Shown here: positions 16,811-25,607 of the stretch, piece after piece
Layout: each line of letters starts with the position of its first letter
How positions within the stretch are numbered: the first letter of the stretch is position 1
Assembly (NCBI GenBank): GCA_040385105.1
Contig: JAZKHY010000008.1
Span: 1-64,000 of the forward strand
DNA from: JACMQX01 sp040385105
GTDB taxonomy: Bacteria > Pseudomonadota > Gammaproteobacteria > Burkholderiales > Burkholderiaceae_C
Length of the DNA stretch: 64,000 bases
Direction: 5' to 3'
Program-made: the position numbers and the translations under genes
The notes under the pieces: generated by a model
What the model was told of the DNA's origin: nothing
Database searches by the model: none
The model's input: only the letters and a program-made list of their open reading frames with translations

Positions 16811-17184
16811 TGCAGGTGAATATTCCCGAGGTGCTGGCCGAGGTGGAGGCCGTGTTCGACCGGTACGAGAAGGCGCTGGTGACCAACGACGTGCCCGTGC
16901 TGGACGAACTCTTCTGGGTCTCGCCGCTGACGCTGCGCTACGGCGCCGGTGAAAACCTCTACGGCTATGACGCCATCCGCGCATTCCGGCAGGGCCGGCC
17001 AGCCGTCAACCTCGAGCGCGAGGTCACGGCGCGGCAGGTCACGAGCTTTGGCCGCGACCATGCGGTGGCCAACATCGAGTTCCGCCGCAGTGGCAGCACA
17101 AAGACCGGGCGCCAGAGCCAGACCTGGGTGCGCATGCCCGAGGGCTGGCGCGTGGTCTCAGCCCATGTGAGCCTGATGGGCTGA
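16810..17184 (+). CDS. AtzH/HpxZ-like protein (DUF3225, NTF2-like fold)
   Basis: A 124-residue SnoaL/NTF2-like protein of the AtzH-HpxZ group. Members occur in cyanuric acid operons (AtzH, reported as a 1,3-dicarboxyurea decarboxylase) and in oxalurate/allantoin operons (HpxZ). The ELFWVSPLTLRYGAGENLYGYDAI region and the C-terminal GWRVVSAHVSLM strand are characteristic. The ATG at 16810 overlaps the permease stop. It supports a ureide intermediate in this pathway: the substrate would come from the amidase step or follow it. A GTG at 16795 is the alternative start. Confidence 0.85.
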   Translation: MQVNIPEVLAEVEAVFDRYEKALVTNDVPVLDELFWVSPLTLRYGAGENLYGYDAIRAFRQGRPAVNLEREVTARQVTSFGRDHAVANIEFRRSGSTKTGRQSQTWVRMPEGWRVVSAHVSLMG

Positions 17185-17187
17185 AGT

Positions 17188-17946
17188 TCAGGGGGCCATC
17201 AGGCCTTTTGACTCCAGCACGGGCCGGATGCCGGGCCGTTGCAATGCGGTGAGCAACTGCATGGCGGCCGCACGCTCGGCCGCCTTGCTGCCGATGGCGC
17301 CTGCATAGATGGTGTAGTTCTGTACCTCGGCAGGCAGCGGGCCGGCGACCTGCGCGCCGTCCACGGCAACCAGCTCGCTCATCTGCTGCACCGCGATGTC
17401 GGCCTCGCCAGTGACAAGCCGCTCTGCGGTGTAGCCGCCGGGCACCAGCACCGCTTTAGGGTTGACCTGCGCGGCGATGCCCATGCGTTCAAAGAGCTGC
17501 GCCAGGTAGATGCCGCTGGTGCCGCCGGCCTTCGGGTCGATATAGGCGACTGCGCGGGCCGAGAGCAGGGCCTGCCTGAAGTTCTGGGTGGTGGAAACGT
17601 CGGGGAGCGGCGCGCCCTTTTTTACTGCAACGCCAATGCCCACCCTGGCAACCGGTGCCGACGTGCCGGCAGCGAGTTCGCCTGATTTCACAAGCTCGTC
17701 CACCACGGCAGGTGTCAGCACGGCCAGGTCAAAGGCCTCGCCGCCCTTGATGCGCCGCAGCAGCGCGCCGGCCGTGTCGTTCAGCACACTGACCTTGTGG
17801 CCGGTCTGCCTCTCGAATTCGGGCACCTCGGCCAGCAGGACGGATTTGAACGCGCCCGCCGTCAGGACCTTGATGTCGGAAGCCTGCGCGCCGGCACTGG
17901 CGCACAGGGCTGCAATGAGGACGGGCAGGGTGAGAGGTAGGCGCAT
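17188..17946 (-). CDS. Periplasmic ModA-like solute-binding protein
   Basis: A 252-residue exported protein with a signal peptide (cleavage after AQA near residue 22) and the ModA-type binding fold (IKVLTAGAFKSVL...EFERQTGHKV). Related proteins bind molybdate/tungstate or act as orphan receptors. No modB or modC is adjacent, so its transporter partner is unknown. It is convergent with the AtzH-like gene, with only 3 bases between the stops, and is not part of that operon. Confidence 0.78.
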   Translation of the reverse strand: MRLPLTLPVLIAALCASAGAQASDIKVLTAGAFKSVLLAEVPEFERQTGHKVSVLNDTAGALLRRIKGGEAFDLAVLTPAVVDELVKSGELAAGTSAPVARVGIGVAVKKGAPLPDVSTTQNFRQALLSARAVAYIDPKAGGTSGIYLAQLFERMGIAAQVNPKAVLVPGGYTAERLVTGEADIAVQQMSELVAVDGAQVAGPLPAEVQNYTIYAGAIGSKAAERAAAMQLLTALQRPGIRPVLESKGLMAP

Positions 17947-18018
17947 CGCAACTCTTTCGCAGTGAAGTGCTGCGATGCTACCCCGAAGCGCCTTGTCGCG
18001 CCCTGTTGCGTCAGGTAC

Positions 18019-18543
18019 TCAGTTGTACTGGATGGCATCCACCACGAGTTGTGTGGCAATCGCGATCAGCAGGATGTCGGCTGCCACGCGCACATAGCGG
18101 TGGCCCTGGGGCGGCGGCCCAAGCTGGACGACCACGGCGGGCGGCAGGCTGTAGTACACGACCTGACGCGGAAGCGGCTGGCCCACAGACCATTTGCGCG
18201 CCTGGCCCGGAGGCATGCAGCCATTGTTCTTCTTGGCGAGGCCGGGCGGGCAGCGGCCCGCGCGGTACTGGTTCTCGAAGTAGCTGCGGGCCACGGGGCG
18301 CTGCGCGTCGTTGAAATACCCGCCGACGCGGACCTGGTGGTCATTGCCGCGGGCATGGTCGGAGCCGCCGTCCTTGTGGCCTTTGGACTTCGACTGCTTC
18401 TGGTGCTTTTCTGCCTTGTCGGGCTTGCCCTTGCCGTTTCCGGCGCCATCAGGCTTTTCGGCGAGCGCGCCTGTGGTGATGAACATGCCGGCCAGCACGA
18501 AGGCGAGGCTGTGGAGCAGGGCGGGCTTGCTTGTTGTTGTCAT
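18019..18543 (-). CDS. CigR/RcnB-like exported protein
   Basis: A 174-residue protein with a signal peptide, then a long Lys/Gly/His-rich low-complexity stretch (about residues 29-70). A conserved domain follows with PPGLAKKNNGCMPPGQARKW and LPRQVVYYSLPP. A C-terminal hydrophobic helix (VRVAADILLIAIATQLVVDAI) could anchor it in the inner membrane. This layout matches the CigR-like/RcnB-like group of periplasmic proteins. Function in this organism is unknown. Confidence 0.72.
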   Translation of the reverse strand: MTTTSKPALLHSLAFVLAGMFITTGALAEKPDGAGNGKGKPDKAEKHQKQSKSKGHKDGGSDHARGNDHQVRVGGYFNDAQRPVARSYFENQYRAGRCPPGLAKKNNGCMPPGQARKWSVGQPLPRQVVYYSLPPAVVVQLGPPPQGHRYVRVAADILLIAIATQLVVDAIQYN

Positions 18544-18576
18544 GATCGGAGCCTTGGTTGGTGGTGGATGGAAGGT

Positions 18577-19740
18577 TTACGGGAAGGTGAAGTTCGTCGT
18601 GATGGTTGCGCCGGAGGTCAGTGTCGCCAGGGTGGCCGACTTGTCTGCGAACCCGGTCAGGCTGGCCTTGAGCGCATACTTGCCTGCGGCAGCCGTGTCG
18701 GCGGTGAACGCAAGCGATGCAGGCAGGGCCACATAGGTGGCGACCCGGGGCGCATCAACCGGCAGGGTGTGGCTGTATTGGCCGGTGGTGCCGTCAACAT
18801 AACGGCCGGTAACGTCCACGCTGGCTCCGCCGGTCAGCAGCTGCAATGCGCTGACAAAAGTCTCCGCAGGTGCCGTACCGTTGGCGGTGCCTGTGAGCGA
18901 CATGGCGGGGCTGAGGGCTGCGCCGGCTGTGTTCAGGTTTGTCACTGTGGCCGTCACCACAGGCACGCTGTTGACGATGGCGGTCGTACGGCCCGGAGAG
19001 GCCAGCACCAGTGCGTAGGTGCCGGGAGCGGCAGGCAGCAGGAAGCTGCCGGTGCTGGACGGCATGGATGACTTGATGATCACGCCGCCTTGCTGCAGGG
19101 AGACGGTTGTACTGGCGTTCACCAGGGTCGGGTCAACAAAGCCCGCGACGCCGGACACCAGCCTCGGGATGACGGTGACGACCGGCTTGAGCAGGTATTG
19201 GCCCGAGCCGCCCGCGGTGACAACCGATTTGCAGGCATCGAAGTCGATCACGAAGTCGGCCAGGGTGTTGGCGGCGACTTCGATATTGATGTTGGCCTTG
19301 ACGCCGGACTGCTGGCCGCTCGGGGTCTTGAGGGCGGTTTCAGTACCGCCGGTGGGGATCACCGAATTCGCCAGCGGTGTGGATCCGCCGTTTTCTGCCA
19401 GCACCAGCCGCAGCTGGGTGTACTTGCCCGCGGGCAGGGAGGTCTGGCCGAGTTCATCGAGCAGGCCGTTGGTAAGGGTCAGCAGGTCAATCCGGCGCGC
19501 GGGGTTTAGCACGACTTCCGACCAGCCTGCGTCGCTGTCACCGGCGCTGCCGCTCTGATGGACGCGGACCTTCTGCACGGTCACGTTCACTGCGTCGAAG
19601 CCGCAGGAGGGCGCGTCGGTCATGGCCAGGCGCAGCGTCCCGTTGGCGGCCGGCGCATCGCCGCCTCCTCCGCCGCACGCAGCCAGGGTGGCGACTACCA
19701 CTGCCGCGAGCGAAAGTTGAAGGGAACGAATGAGTTGCAT
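18577..19740 (-). CDS. DUF4382 lipoprotein
   Basis: A 387-residue protein beginning with a lipoprotein signal peptide (lipobox LAAC near residue 21, then a Gly run). The DUF4382 domain follows (GTLRLAMTDAPSCGFDAVNVTVQKVRVH), and the second half is built of carboxypeptidase-like beta-sandwich repeats. The ATG at 19740 was chosen because it directly precedes the signal peptide. Members are secreted or surface lipoproteins of unknown role. It follows the DUF5666 gene on the same strand, about 147 bases away. Confidence 0.82.
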   Translation of the reverse strand: MQLIRSLQLSLAAVVVATLAACGGGGGDAPAANGTLRLAMTDAPSCGFDAVNVTVQKVRVHQSGSAGDSDAGWSEVVLNPARRIDLLTLTNGLLDELGQTSLPAGKYTQLRLVLAENGGSTPLANSVIPTGGTETALKTPSGQQSGVKANINIEVAANTLADFVIDFDACKSVVTAGGSGQYLLKPVVTVIPRLVSGVAGFVDPTLVNASTTVSLQQGGVIIKSSMPSSTGSFLLPAAPGTYALVLASPGRTTAIVNSVPVVTATVTNLNTAGAALSPAMSLTGTANGTAPAETFVSALQLLTGGASVDVTGRYVDGTTGQYSHTLPVDAPRVATYVALPASLAFTADTAAAGKYALKASLTGFADKSATLATLTSGATITTNFTFP

Positions 19741-19886
19741 GGGGCGTCTCCGGTTGGCCTGTTGTTCAAAAGTGGGAAGAAATCCCATCAATGAAGACTA
19801 AGGCCATACTGCGCGCAGCGTGTAGGACGCTGCCGCAATACAGTGTGAGACATGCAACGGATTGCTTACGTTGCCCGCCCGGCGGT

Positions 19887-21152
19887 CTACTCGAACGTCA
19901 CCTGGTCGGCAATCAGCACACCGCTGACGACTTTGGATCCGGTGACCGATACGCGCACGCCGTTGCGCAGGTCGCCTGCCGCGCCGTTGGTAAAGACCAC
20001 ACCTGGGCCGCTGGCATCGATTGGCTGGCCCTGCACCCGGAAGCTGGCGGCAGACGTGTAGTTGCCCACCGCACCCGTGACGTCAAAGTTGGCCGGCCCG
20101 CCTGTGCCCGGCACATGGCGGATCCGGACCTTGGTGGCTACCAGCACGCCGCCGGACATCGTGCCTGTGATTTCAAGCTTCACGCCATTGCCGATGGAGC
20201 CCGAGGGGCCGCCCGTGATGGTGGCTGCCGAGGCATCTACCGGTGTACCCATGACCTTGAACGATCCCAGCGATGCGAAATCCGTGACGATGCCGGCCAG
20301 GCCAAGCGGCACGCCGTCAGTTACTGGCACTGCATACCAGAGCTGGACCTGCGAGGCCTGCAGGATTCCGCCCGCCGGTGCCGCCAGGGCCCGCACCCGC
20401 ACTATCTGGCCGTTGGCAAGCGTTGCCTCGGTGAGGCCGCCGGAGAATGCTGCGGCGGAGAAGTTGACTGTCAGGCTGCCGAGCACGAAGGTGCGGGACG
20501 CCGTGTCGAGGCCGGTGACGGTACCCGAGACAACCGGCGCAGGCAAAGGCAAGGCGGCGAGCCGCTCGATGCGCGTGGCCCTGAGCGTGCCGGGCGCGCC
20601 TGGCAGGCCGTGGACCTGCACGTTGTCGCCATTGGCCAGCGTCGAAGTTCCGGTCAGGCCGGTCAAGCCGGTTGCTGTGGCATAGACGGTGGAGTTGTCC
20701 GTTGTGACCAGGATGCCCATCACTTCGAACGTGCCGTCGGTGCCGTCGCCGGGGTTGAGGGCCGAGACCGTGCCGCGCAGGTCGGCTGCGGAAACAACCT
20801 GTGTGGCGGTCGTGGTGGCCAGCCCGTCGGTGGAAGTGCCGGTGACGCGCGTGGTCATGCCCAGCTCGAGGGTCGTGCCGTCTTCAATGCTGATGTCGGC
20901 GGTTGCAATGTCGTGGTGCACGCCGTTGACGATGATGCTGCCGAAGCCGCCGACAGAGCCGACGAATACCGAGTACACCCCGGTGCCACCGGAGCCCGGG
21001 CCGCCGCCGCTTCCGGCCCCGCCGCCTCCACCGCCGGTGCTGCCGGAGCCGCCGCTTCCACTGCCAAGGCTTGCAAAGCCGCTCGAGCCGCCGCCGCAGG
21101 AGATGAGCAACCCGCAGGTCATCGCAAGAATTGCGGTGAGGAGCTTCTTCAT
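19887..21152 (-). CDS. DUF5666-repeat lipoprotein
   Basis: A 421-residue predicted lipoprotein (LLISC lipobox near residue 19). A Gly/Ser-rich linker spans about residues 20-58, followed by five or so repeated OB-like beta-barrel modules of the DUF5666 type. Each module contains phrases such as NGDNVQVHG or NGVKLEITG. The opening module GVYSVFVGSVGGFGSIIVNGV is diagnostic. Its start overlaps the DUF6502 gene by 4 bases. Its function is unknown; a cell-surface role is inferred. Confidence 0.82.
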   Translation of the reverse strand: MKKLLTAILAMTCGLLISCGGGSSGFASLGSGSGGSGSTGGGGGGAGSGGGPGSGGTGVYSVFVGSVGGFGSIIVNGVHHDIATADISIEDGTTLELGMTTRVTGTSTDGLATTTATQVVSAADLRGTVSALNPGDGTDGTFEVMGILVTTDNSTVYATATGLTGLTGTSTLANGDNVQVHGLPGAPGTLRATRIERLAALPLPAPVVSGTVTGLDTASRTFVLGSLTVNFSAAAFSGGLTEATLANGQIVRVRALAAPAGGILQASQVQLWYAVPVTDGVPLGLAGIVTDFASLGSFKVMGTPVDASAATITGGPSGSIGNGVKLEITGTMSGGVLVATKVRIRHVPGTGGPANFDVTGAVGNYTSAASFRVQGQPIDASGPGVVFTNGAAGDLRNGVRVSVTGSKVVSGVLIADQVTFE

Positions 21153-22003
21153 CTCTTGGGGTCCTTCCTGGCTGTTGTTGGCTCGGCAGCCCCTAATGTA
21201 TCGCCTTCGTGTGACTGTTGGTCTTCATGGTAGGCATAGATGCCGACCCGGATGCGCCGGGTGCCCGGCTGCGGCGCGGCGTCCAGCGCGGCGGTCATCT
21301 GGTCAAACAGTTCTCGGTGCAGGCTGTCCCAGCGATCGCGGGCCAGCTGCTCGATGCGCGCACAGTCTTCTTCAGACATGCCGCCGACAAAGACGGCCCG
21401 CTCCAGCATCGGGGGCTGGCCGCCAAGAGTATTCGACACCGCAGCCTGCAGGTGGTCGCGGGTGTTGTCGCCCAGGAAGGCCAGCATCGCCTGAAGGTCC
21501 TGCGCAGGCACAAAGGCTTCCGACGAGAGCTCCACATGGTCGCCTTTCTCGGTGACCATGCCCAGGCGCACCAGCTCGTCCAGCACGGCGCGGTGATGCA
21601 CATCGCCGCGGCTGGCCTCGCGGGCCACGGTCTCGAAGGTCGGCTCCGGCGCACCAGGGATGTTGGACAGGCGCCGGGCTGCAGGGTCCCGTGCGGCCAT
21701 CTGCATCCAGAGGGTGAAGGTCTTGGCGGCGGAAGACCATTCGGTGCGCGGCAGGGTCTCGTCGAGCCTGCGCATCCGCAGGGTGACGTCCTTGCGGTTG
21801 ATGCCGGTCGTGACCGAGATCTGGCTGACATTCGGGCGTGCAACGCCGCGGGCCTTCCAGACGCGGCTGGCGTCCTCGACCATGAGGTTACGCAGCATTT
21901 CGTCCAGGTGCTGGTGCTTCAACCCCATCGCCAGCGCAAGGCGAACGAGCGGGCGCAGTACACGGGAGCAGGCGGCTTGGGCCCACGACAGACGGTCATG
22001 CAT
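21149..22003 (-). CDS. DUF6502 family protein
   Basis: About 284 residues, with no signal peptide and no membrane segment. The first 100 residues look like a winged-helix or HTH domain (ISVTTGINRKDVTLRMRRLDE), which hints at a regulator. The C-terminal Arg-rich strand RRIRVGIYAYHED is typical of this family. DUF6502 genes tend to sit next to DUF5666 genes, and here the two overlap by 4 bases. An upstream in-frame GTG at 22012 is an alternative start. It begins 9-18 bases after the pilY1 stop, so it may be on the pilus transcript. Confidence 0.75.
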   Translation of the reverse strand: MHDRLSWAQAACSRVLRPLVRLALAMGLKHQHLDEMLRNLMVEDASRVWKARGVARPNVSQISVTTGINRKDVTLRMRRLDETLPRTEWSSAAKTFTLWMQMAARDPAARRLSNIPGAPEPTFETVAREASRGDVHHRAVLDELVRLGMVTEKGDHVELSSEAFVPAQDLQAMLAFLGDNTRDHLQAAVSNTLGGQPPMLERAVFVGGMSEEDCARIEQLARDRWDSLHRELFDQMTAALDAAPQPGTRRIRVGIYAYHEDQQSHEGDTLGAAEPTTARKDPKR

Positions 22004-22021
22004 GGCCGCCACTGTATCTCA

Positions 22022-25000
22022 CTAACGCGCGCCTTCGAGGAACCAGTATCGGCGCTTTCGTGTAGGAGTAACGGTTGGCGTGACTTTCGAGCCTTCAATG
22101 CCGGAGCCCTTGCTGTTGGGCGCGCCGATGATGAACGGGACCTGCTTGGTCACGCTCTGGCCGGTTTCCGATGTGTACGACACCGTCACAACACCCGTCA
22201 CCGGGCTGGGCGCCAGGCCGCCGCCCGTCAGGGTGCTGCTGATGGCTGCCTTGCAGAACAGCGGCGCGGAATAGACCTTGGCCTCGCCCAGGTTGGCGCT
22301 GCAGGTGCCGGCTGCAGGCGGCGTGGGTTTGTTGGTGCTGAAGTAGGTGATGCCGCCCACGGTGACCGGCGCGTTGATGATTTTCTCGCCCGCCGTGCTC
22401 ATCGGGATGAAGCAGCCGGCGGTGACGTCTTCTGCCGTGCCCGCCTGGCCCAGGCTCGACGGAGTGATGGCGGTGAAGGTGGCGGGCGTGCCCTTGGTCA
22501 CCTTGTTGTCGTAGATGGTGAAGAACGCATCGGAGCTGGTGTTGGCCAGCGGCTTCTCGCGGTCGCCCGAGCCGACGAGTATCGCCGCGAAGGTCTTGGA
22601 CAGCACGACGTCGGGCGCATAGAAGAACTTGCGCGTGCCGCTGCCGGTGAGCGCGGCCAGCTTGAAGATGCCCCAGTCGGTGACGGCGAAGTTCGCACCG
22701 GACTCGAAGTCGATGCGGTACACATTGCCGCCCAGGTCCACCGCATAGGCGCGGTCAACGAGGCCGTCAAAGTCGGAGTCCACCAGCGAGATGTCGGCCG
22801 GCACGCTGCGGTCGGTGCTGAACTGCTTGACGAGGTTGCCGTTGATGGCGTCCAGCACCAGCACGGCATTGCCGGCCGTCGTGGTGCCCGGCGAGGAAGC
22901 ATCCTCTGCGGTGTTGTCATAGCCCGCGCCCATGATGATGACCGGATTGCTGTGGCCCTTGATCCGCGCTACACGCGGCTCGGACCAGGTCTGGCCCAGC
23001 ACGGCGATGTCGGCAGGCGCCTTCTTCCAGAGGAAGCGCGGCACGGCCGGGTTGGTCACGTCCAGCGCATAGAGCACCCGGCCGCCCCGGCGCATGGTGA
23101 CGAAGATGTAGACCTTGTCGATGCTGCCGTCGGCCAACACCTTCTGGTACACACCGATGGGCCCGTCCACAAAATAGTCGCGGGGCAGCGGTGTGGAGGC
23201 ACTGACCGGTGTGCCCACCACCGTGGTGGACAACCTCACCTCCGGCGTGTTGGCGCGCAGGCGGGCCAGCTTGCCCAGGTGCTCCTGCGGTATGAAGCTC
23301 CAGAGTTCGTTGCCGGCATTCGTGCCCGTCTGGCTGCCGTTGACGGCGCGCAAGGCGCCATCGTTGGTGCCGTAATAGACGATGACGCCGGTGGTGCCAC
23401 CGTAGTTCACCACGGCCGGGCGGGAATGCAGCACATCGCCATGCACGCTGGGCCTGACGGTCACCGTGCCGCCGGGGCCGAACTCGTCGCCCGCGTTGTC
23501 GGTGCCGCGCACCCAGTTGATCAGGTTGGTGCGGTCGGCGGCGGTTGCCACCCCAAGCGTGGTGGTGGTGATGGCGGTGGTGGCGGTGATGAACTGGGTG
23601 GCGGTGCCGGTCAGGTCGGTGTTGGCCGCGCAGGACAGGCAGGTGTAGACACTGCGGGCAGTCTGTGAGGCCGCATGGATCGACCGGATGCGCTGCGCTG
23701 CACCGCCCTTTTCCACGACTTCGCCGTCGGGCGCATCGGTGGTGGTGGGCGGCGTGCCCAGCGGCTGGTTGACCCAGTAGGTGCTGGTGGTGGACCAGAA
23801 CGACTGGGACGAGGGCGACAGGAAGCCGGTCGCGCCGCTGATGGCCGCGTTGCCGTTGGCGTCGCCCAGCTGCAGGGTATCGGTGGTCGGGTCGTAGTTG
23901 AACTTGTACTGCTTGAGGTTGCCGCGCCAGCGCGGGCGGGCGTCGCCGTCGGGCCGGAACATGCCCATGAACACCTGGTTCAGGTAGGTGCCGCGCGCGT
24001 TCACGCTGACCGGCAGGCTGGCCGAAGCGAACACGCTGTTCACCGACTGGATCTGGTTGAAGATCTTGTTCAGCGCTTCTGAAATCTGCGCGCCGCCACC
24101 GACGGCGGAGTTGACGTCAAAGTACTCGCCGCCGCTGCGGGCGGCCATGCTTTTGAGCATCGCGGTCCAGCCGGGGCCCTGGCCGGTGGTGATCTTGTCC
24201 ACGTCCACGGTGTAGGTGGATATACCCATGTTGGATGCCTTCATGAAGCGGGCCCATTCATCACCCACACCGGTCTGCGAGCCGGACGGCGACAGGGTGA
24301 TGTCGGCGGGGCGCGTCAGGCCGGCGGCGGCGTAGGCTGCGGTCAGGCGGTTCGAGGCATTGGTGGTGTCGGAATTGTTGTCCTGCACCGCGCCGTTGCT
24401 GATGTAGATGATGTAGTTGCGCTGGCAGGGGTCCAGCAGGGGTGAGGCGTAAGGCGATGCCGTCTTGGACGAAAGGGCATTGCCGGGCAGCGCATAGATG
24501 GCCTGCGAGGCTGCCGAGCCGGTGTTGTTGCCGTTGTAGTCTGTCTTGACCTTGTTGTTGCCGGAGTTGGGCGCCAGGCCCGAGAAGTAGTACCAGGCCT
24601 CGGCCATGGTCAGTCCGGCCTTGCCGCCATTGGACTTGTCGTTCAGCACATGCAGGCTGGTCATCAGCGAATTGAACTTGGTCTTGTAGTCGGCATTGAC
24701 CAGGCGGATGGCCGAGCGCACATAGCCGCCGTCAGAGCCGGAGTTGCCACCGCCCGTTTCAGTGAACATCATCAGGCCGACGCGGATGCGGTCCACCGGC
24801 AGGTTGTTCATGCTGGCAATCAGGGCGGCCATTTCGTTGCTGAATGCGGTGTTCCAGTTGGCCGTGTTGTCCACAATGATCAGCACGTTGGGCGCTGCAT
24901 TGGCGGCAGCTACACCGGCATAGATGTCGATGTCGGTCGCGTATTGCGCCTGTGCCCCGGCGGCGACCAGCAGGGCGGCCGTTGCCGCGGCGCGCCGGAT

Positions 25001-25024
25001 CATGCGTTGCAGGTAGCGGATCAT
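22022..25024 (-). CDS. pilY1: Type IV pilus tip adhesin/assembly protein PilY1
   Basis: A 1000-residue exported protein, the usual PilY1 size. A signal peptide is followed by an N-terminal von Willebrand A-like domain (VLIIVDNTANW near residue 50) whose metal motif is degenerate relative to DxSxS. The C-terminal half is the PilY1 beta-propeller, with the EF-hand-like calcium loop DSDFDGLVD near residue 750 followed by VDLGGNVYRID. It acts at the pilus tip in extension, adhesion and surface sensing. The ATG at 25024 fits the signal peptide best. It follows pilX after 10 bases. Confidence 0.92.
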   Translation of the reverse strand: MIRYLQRMIRRAAATAALLVAAGAQAQYATDIDIYAGVAAANAAPNVLIIVDNTANWNTAFSNEMAALIASMNNLPVDRIRVGLMMFTETGGGNSGSDGGYVRSAIRLVNADYKTKFNSLMTSLHVLNDKSNGGKAGLTMAEAWYYFSGLAPNSGNNKVKTDYNGNNTGSAASQAIYALPGNALSSKTASPYASPLLDPCQRNYIIYISNGAVQDNNSDTTNASNRLTAAYAAAGLTRPADITLSPSGSQTGVGDEWARFMKASNMGISTYTVDVDKITTGQGPGWTAMLKSMAARSGGEYFDVNSAVGGGAQISEALNKIFNQIQSVNSVFASASLPVSVNARGTYLNQVFMGMFRPDGDARPRWRGNLKQYKFNYDPTTDTLQLGDANGNAAISGATGFLSPSSQSFWSTTSTYWVNQPLGTPPTTTDAPDGEVVEKGGAAQRIRSIHAASQTARSVYTCLSCAANTDLTGTATQFITATTAITTTTLGVATAADRTNLINWVRGTDNAGDEFGPGGTVTVRPSVHGDVLHSRPAVVNYGGTTGVIVYYGTNDGALRAVNGSQTGTNAGNELWSFIPQEHLGKLARLRANTPEVRLSTTVVGTPVSASTPLPRDYFVDGPIGVYQKVLADGSIDKVYIFVTMRRGGRVLYALDVTNPAVPRFLWKKAPADIAVLGQTWSEPRVARIKGHSNPVIIMGAGYDNTAEDASSPGTTTAGNAVLVLDAINGNLVKQFSTDRSVPADISLVDSDFDGLVDRAYAVDLGGNVYRIDFESGANFAVTDWGIFKLAALTGSGTRKFFYAPDVVLSKTFAAILVGSGDREKPLANTSSDAFFTIYDNKVTKGTPATFTAITPSSLGQAGTAEDVTAGCFIPMSTAGEKIINAPVTVGGITYFSTNKPTPPAAGTCSANLGEAKVYSAPLFCKAAISSTLTGGGLAPSPVTGVVTVSYTSETGQSVTKQVPFIIGAPNSKGSGIEGSKVTPTVTPTRKRRYWFLEGAR

Positions 25025-25034
25025 GGGCTGTTCC

Positions 25035-25607
25035 TCACATGCAGGAGTTGGCGGCATCGGTTTCAAGAACCCGAACCGACACGCCCTGGTTGATGGCCAC
25101 GCGGGCCGAAGTACGGGTGTCTGTCACCTCCGAGCGGATGTTCCATTCGCTGTTGGCGCACAGTGAGTTGCCGGCGTCGGCGGCGGCGTCCGGCGTGTCC
25201 AGCCCGGAGTTCTGCACCACGCCCGAGCGGATGCAGGCGATGTCGGACGCGGTGGCCGGGTTCAGCTCGCTGGTCTTGATGGCCTTGGCCCGGTAGCAGC
25301 GCGGCTGCGGCGTGAGGCGGGCGGCGTAGTCGGCGTTGCCGTCGCCGTCAATGTCCACCGCCACCGCGTTGGCCGAGACGCCGGCGGGGTTGCTGGTGAA
25401 AAGCGTCGAGCTGATGGTCTGCTCGATGGCCTGCTGTGCGGCCGCGATGCCTTCCTGGCGCGCCTGCATGTTGCCGACGATGCGCATGTTGCTGCTGGAG
25501 CTGTTGAACGCATTGACAGCGAACATGCTCATCACGATCAGGAAGATCATCACCACCACCAGCGTGATGCCGCGCTGGCGCGATGGCCTTGAGTGAAGCG
25601 TGTTCAT
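25035..25607 (-). CDS. pilX: Type IV pilus minor pilin PilX
   Basis: A 190-residue minor pilin. A short basic leader (PSRQRG) precedes the hydrophobic N-terminal helix ITLVVVMIFLIVMSMFAVNAF. The usual Glu5 is absent, which is normal for PilX. Four later Cys could form disulfides in the globular head. The start overlaps the pilW stop by 4 bases. PilX is thought to sit in the priming complex with PilV, PilW, FimT/FimU and PilY1. Confidence 0.88.
   Translation of the reverse strand: MNTLHSRPSRQRGITLVVVMIFLIVMSMFAVNAFNSSSSNMRIVGNMQARQEGIAAAQQAIEQTISSTLFTSNPAGVSANAVAVDIDGDGNADYAARLTPQPRCYRAKAIKTSELNPATASDIACIRSGVVQNSGLDTPDAAADAGNSLCANSEWNIRSEVTDTRTSARVAINQGVSVRVLETDAANSCM

Noticed and set aside
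17188..17946. Assignment as modA of a molybdate transporter
   Set aside because: The fold fits but no modB/modC are adjacent and ligand residues cannot be verified by eye, so no gene symbol is given.
21218..23668. 816-residue plus-strand open frame over the DUF6502 and pilY1 genes
   Set aside because: Composition is low-complexity Gly/Ala/Arg/His with no motif. The minus strand encodes recognisable DUF6502 and PilY1 proteins.
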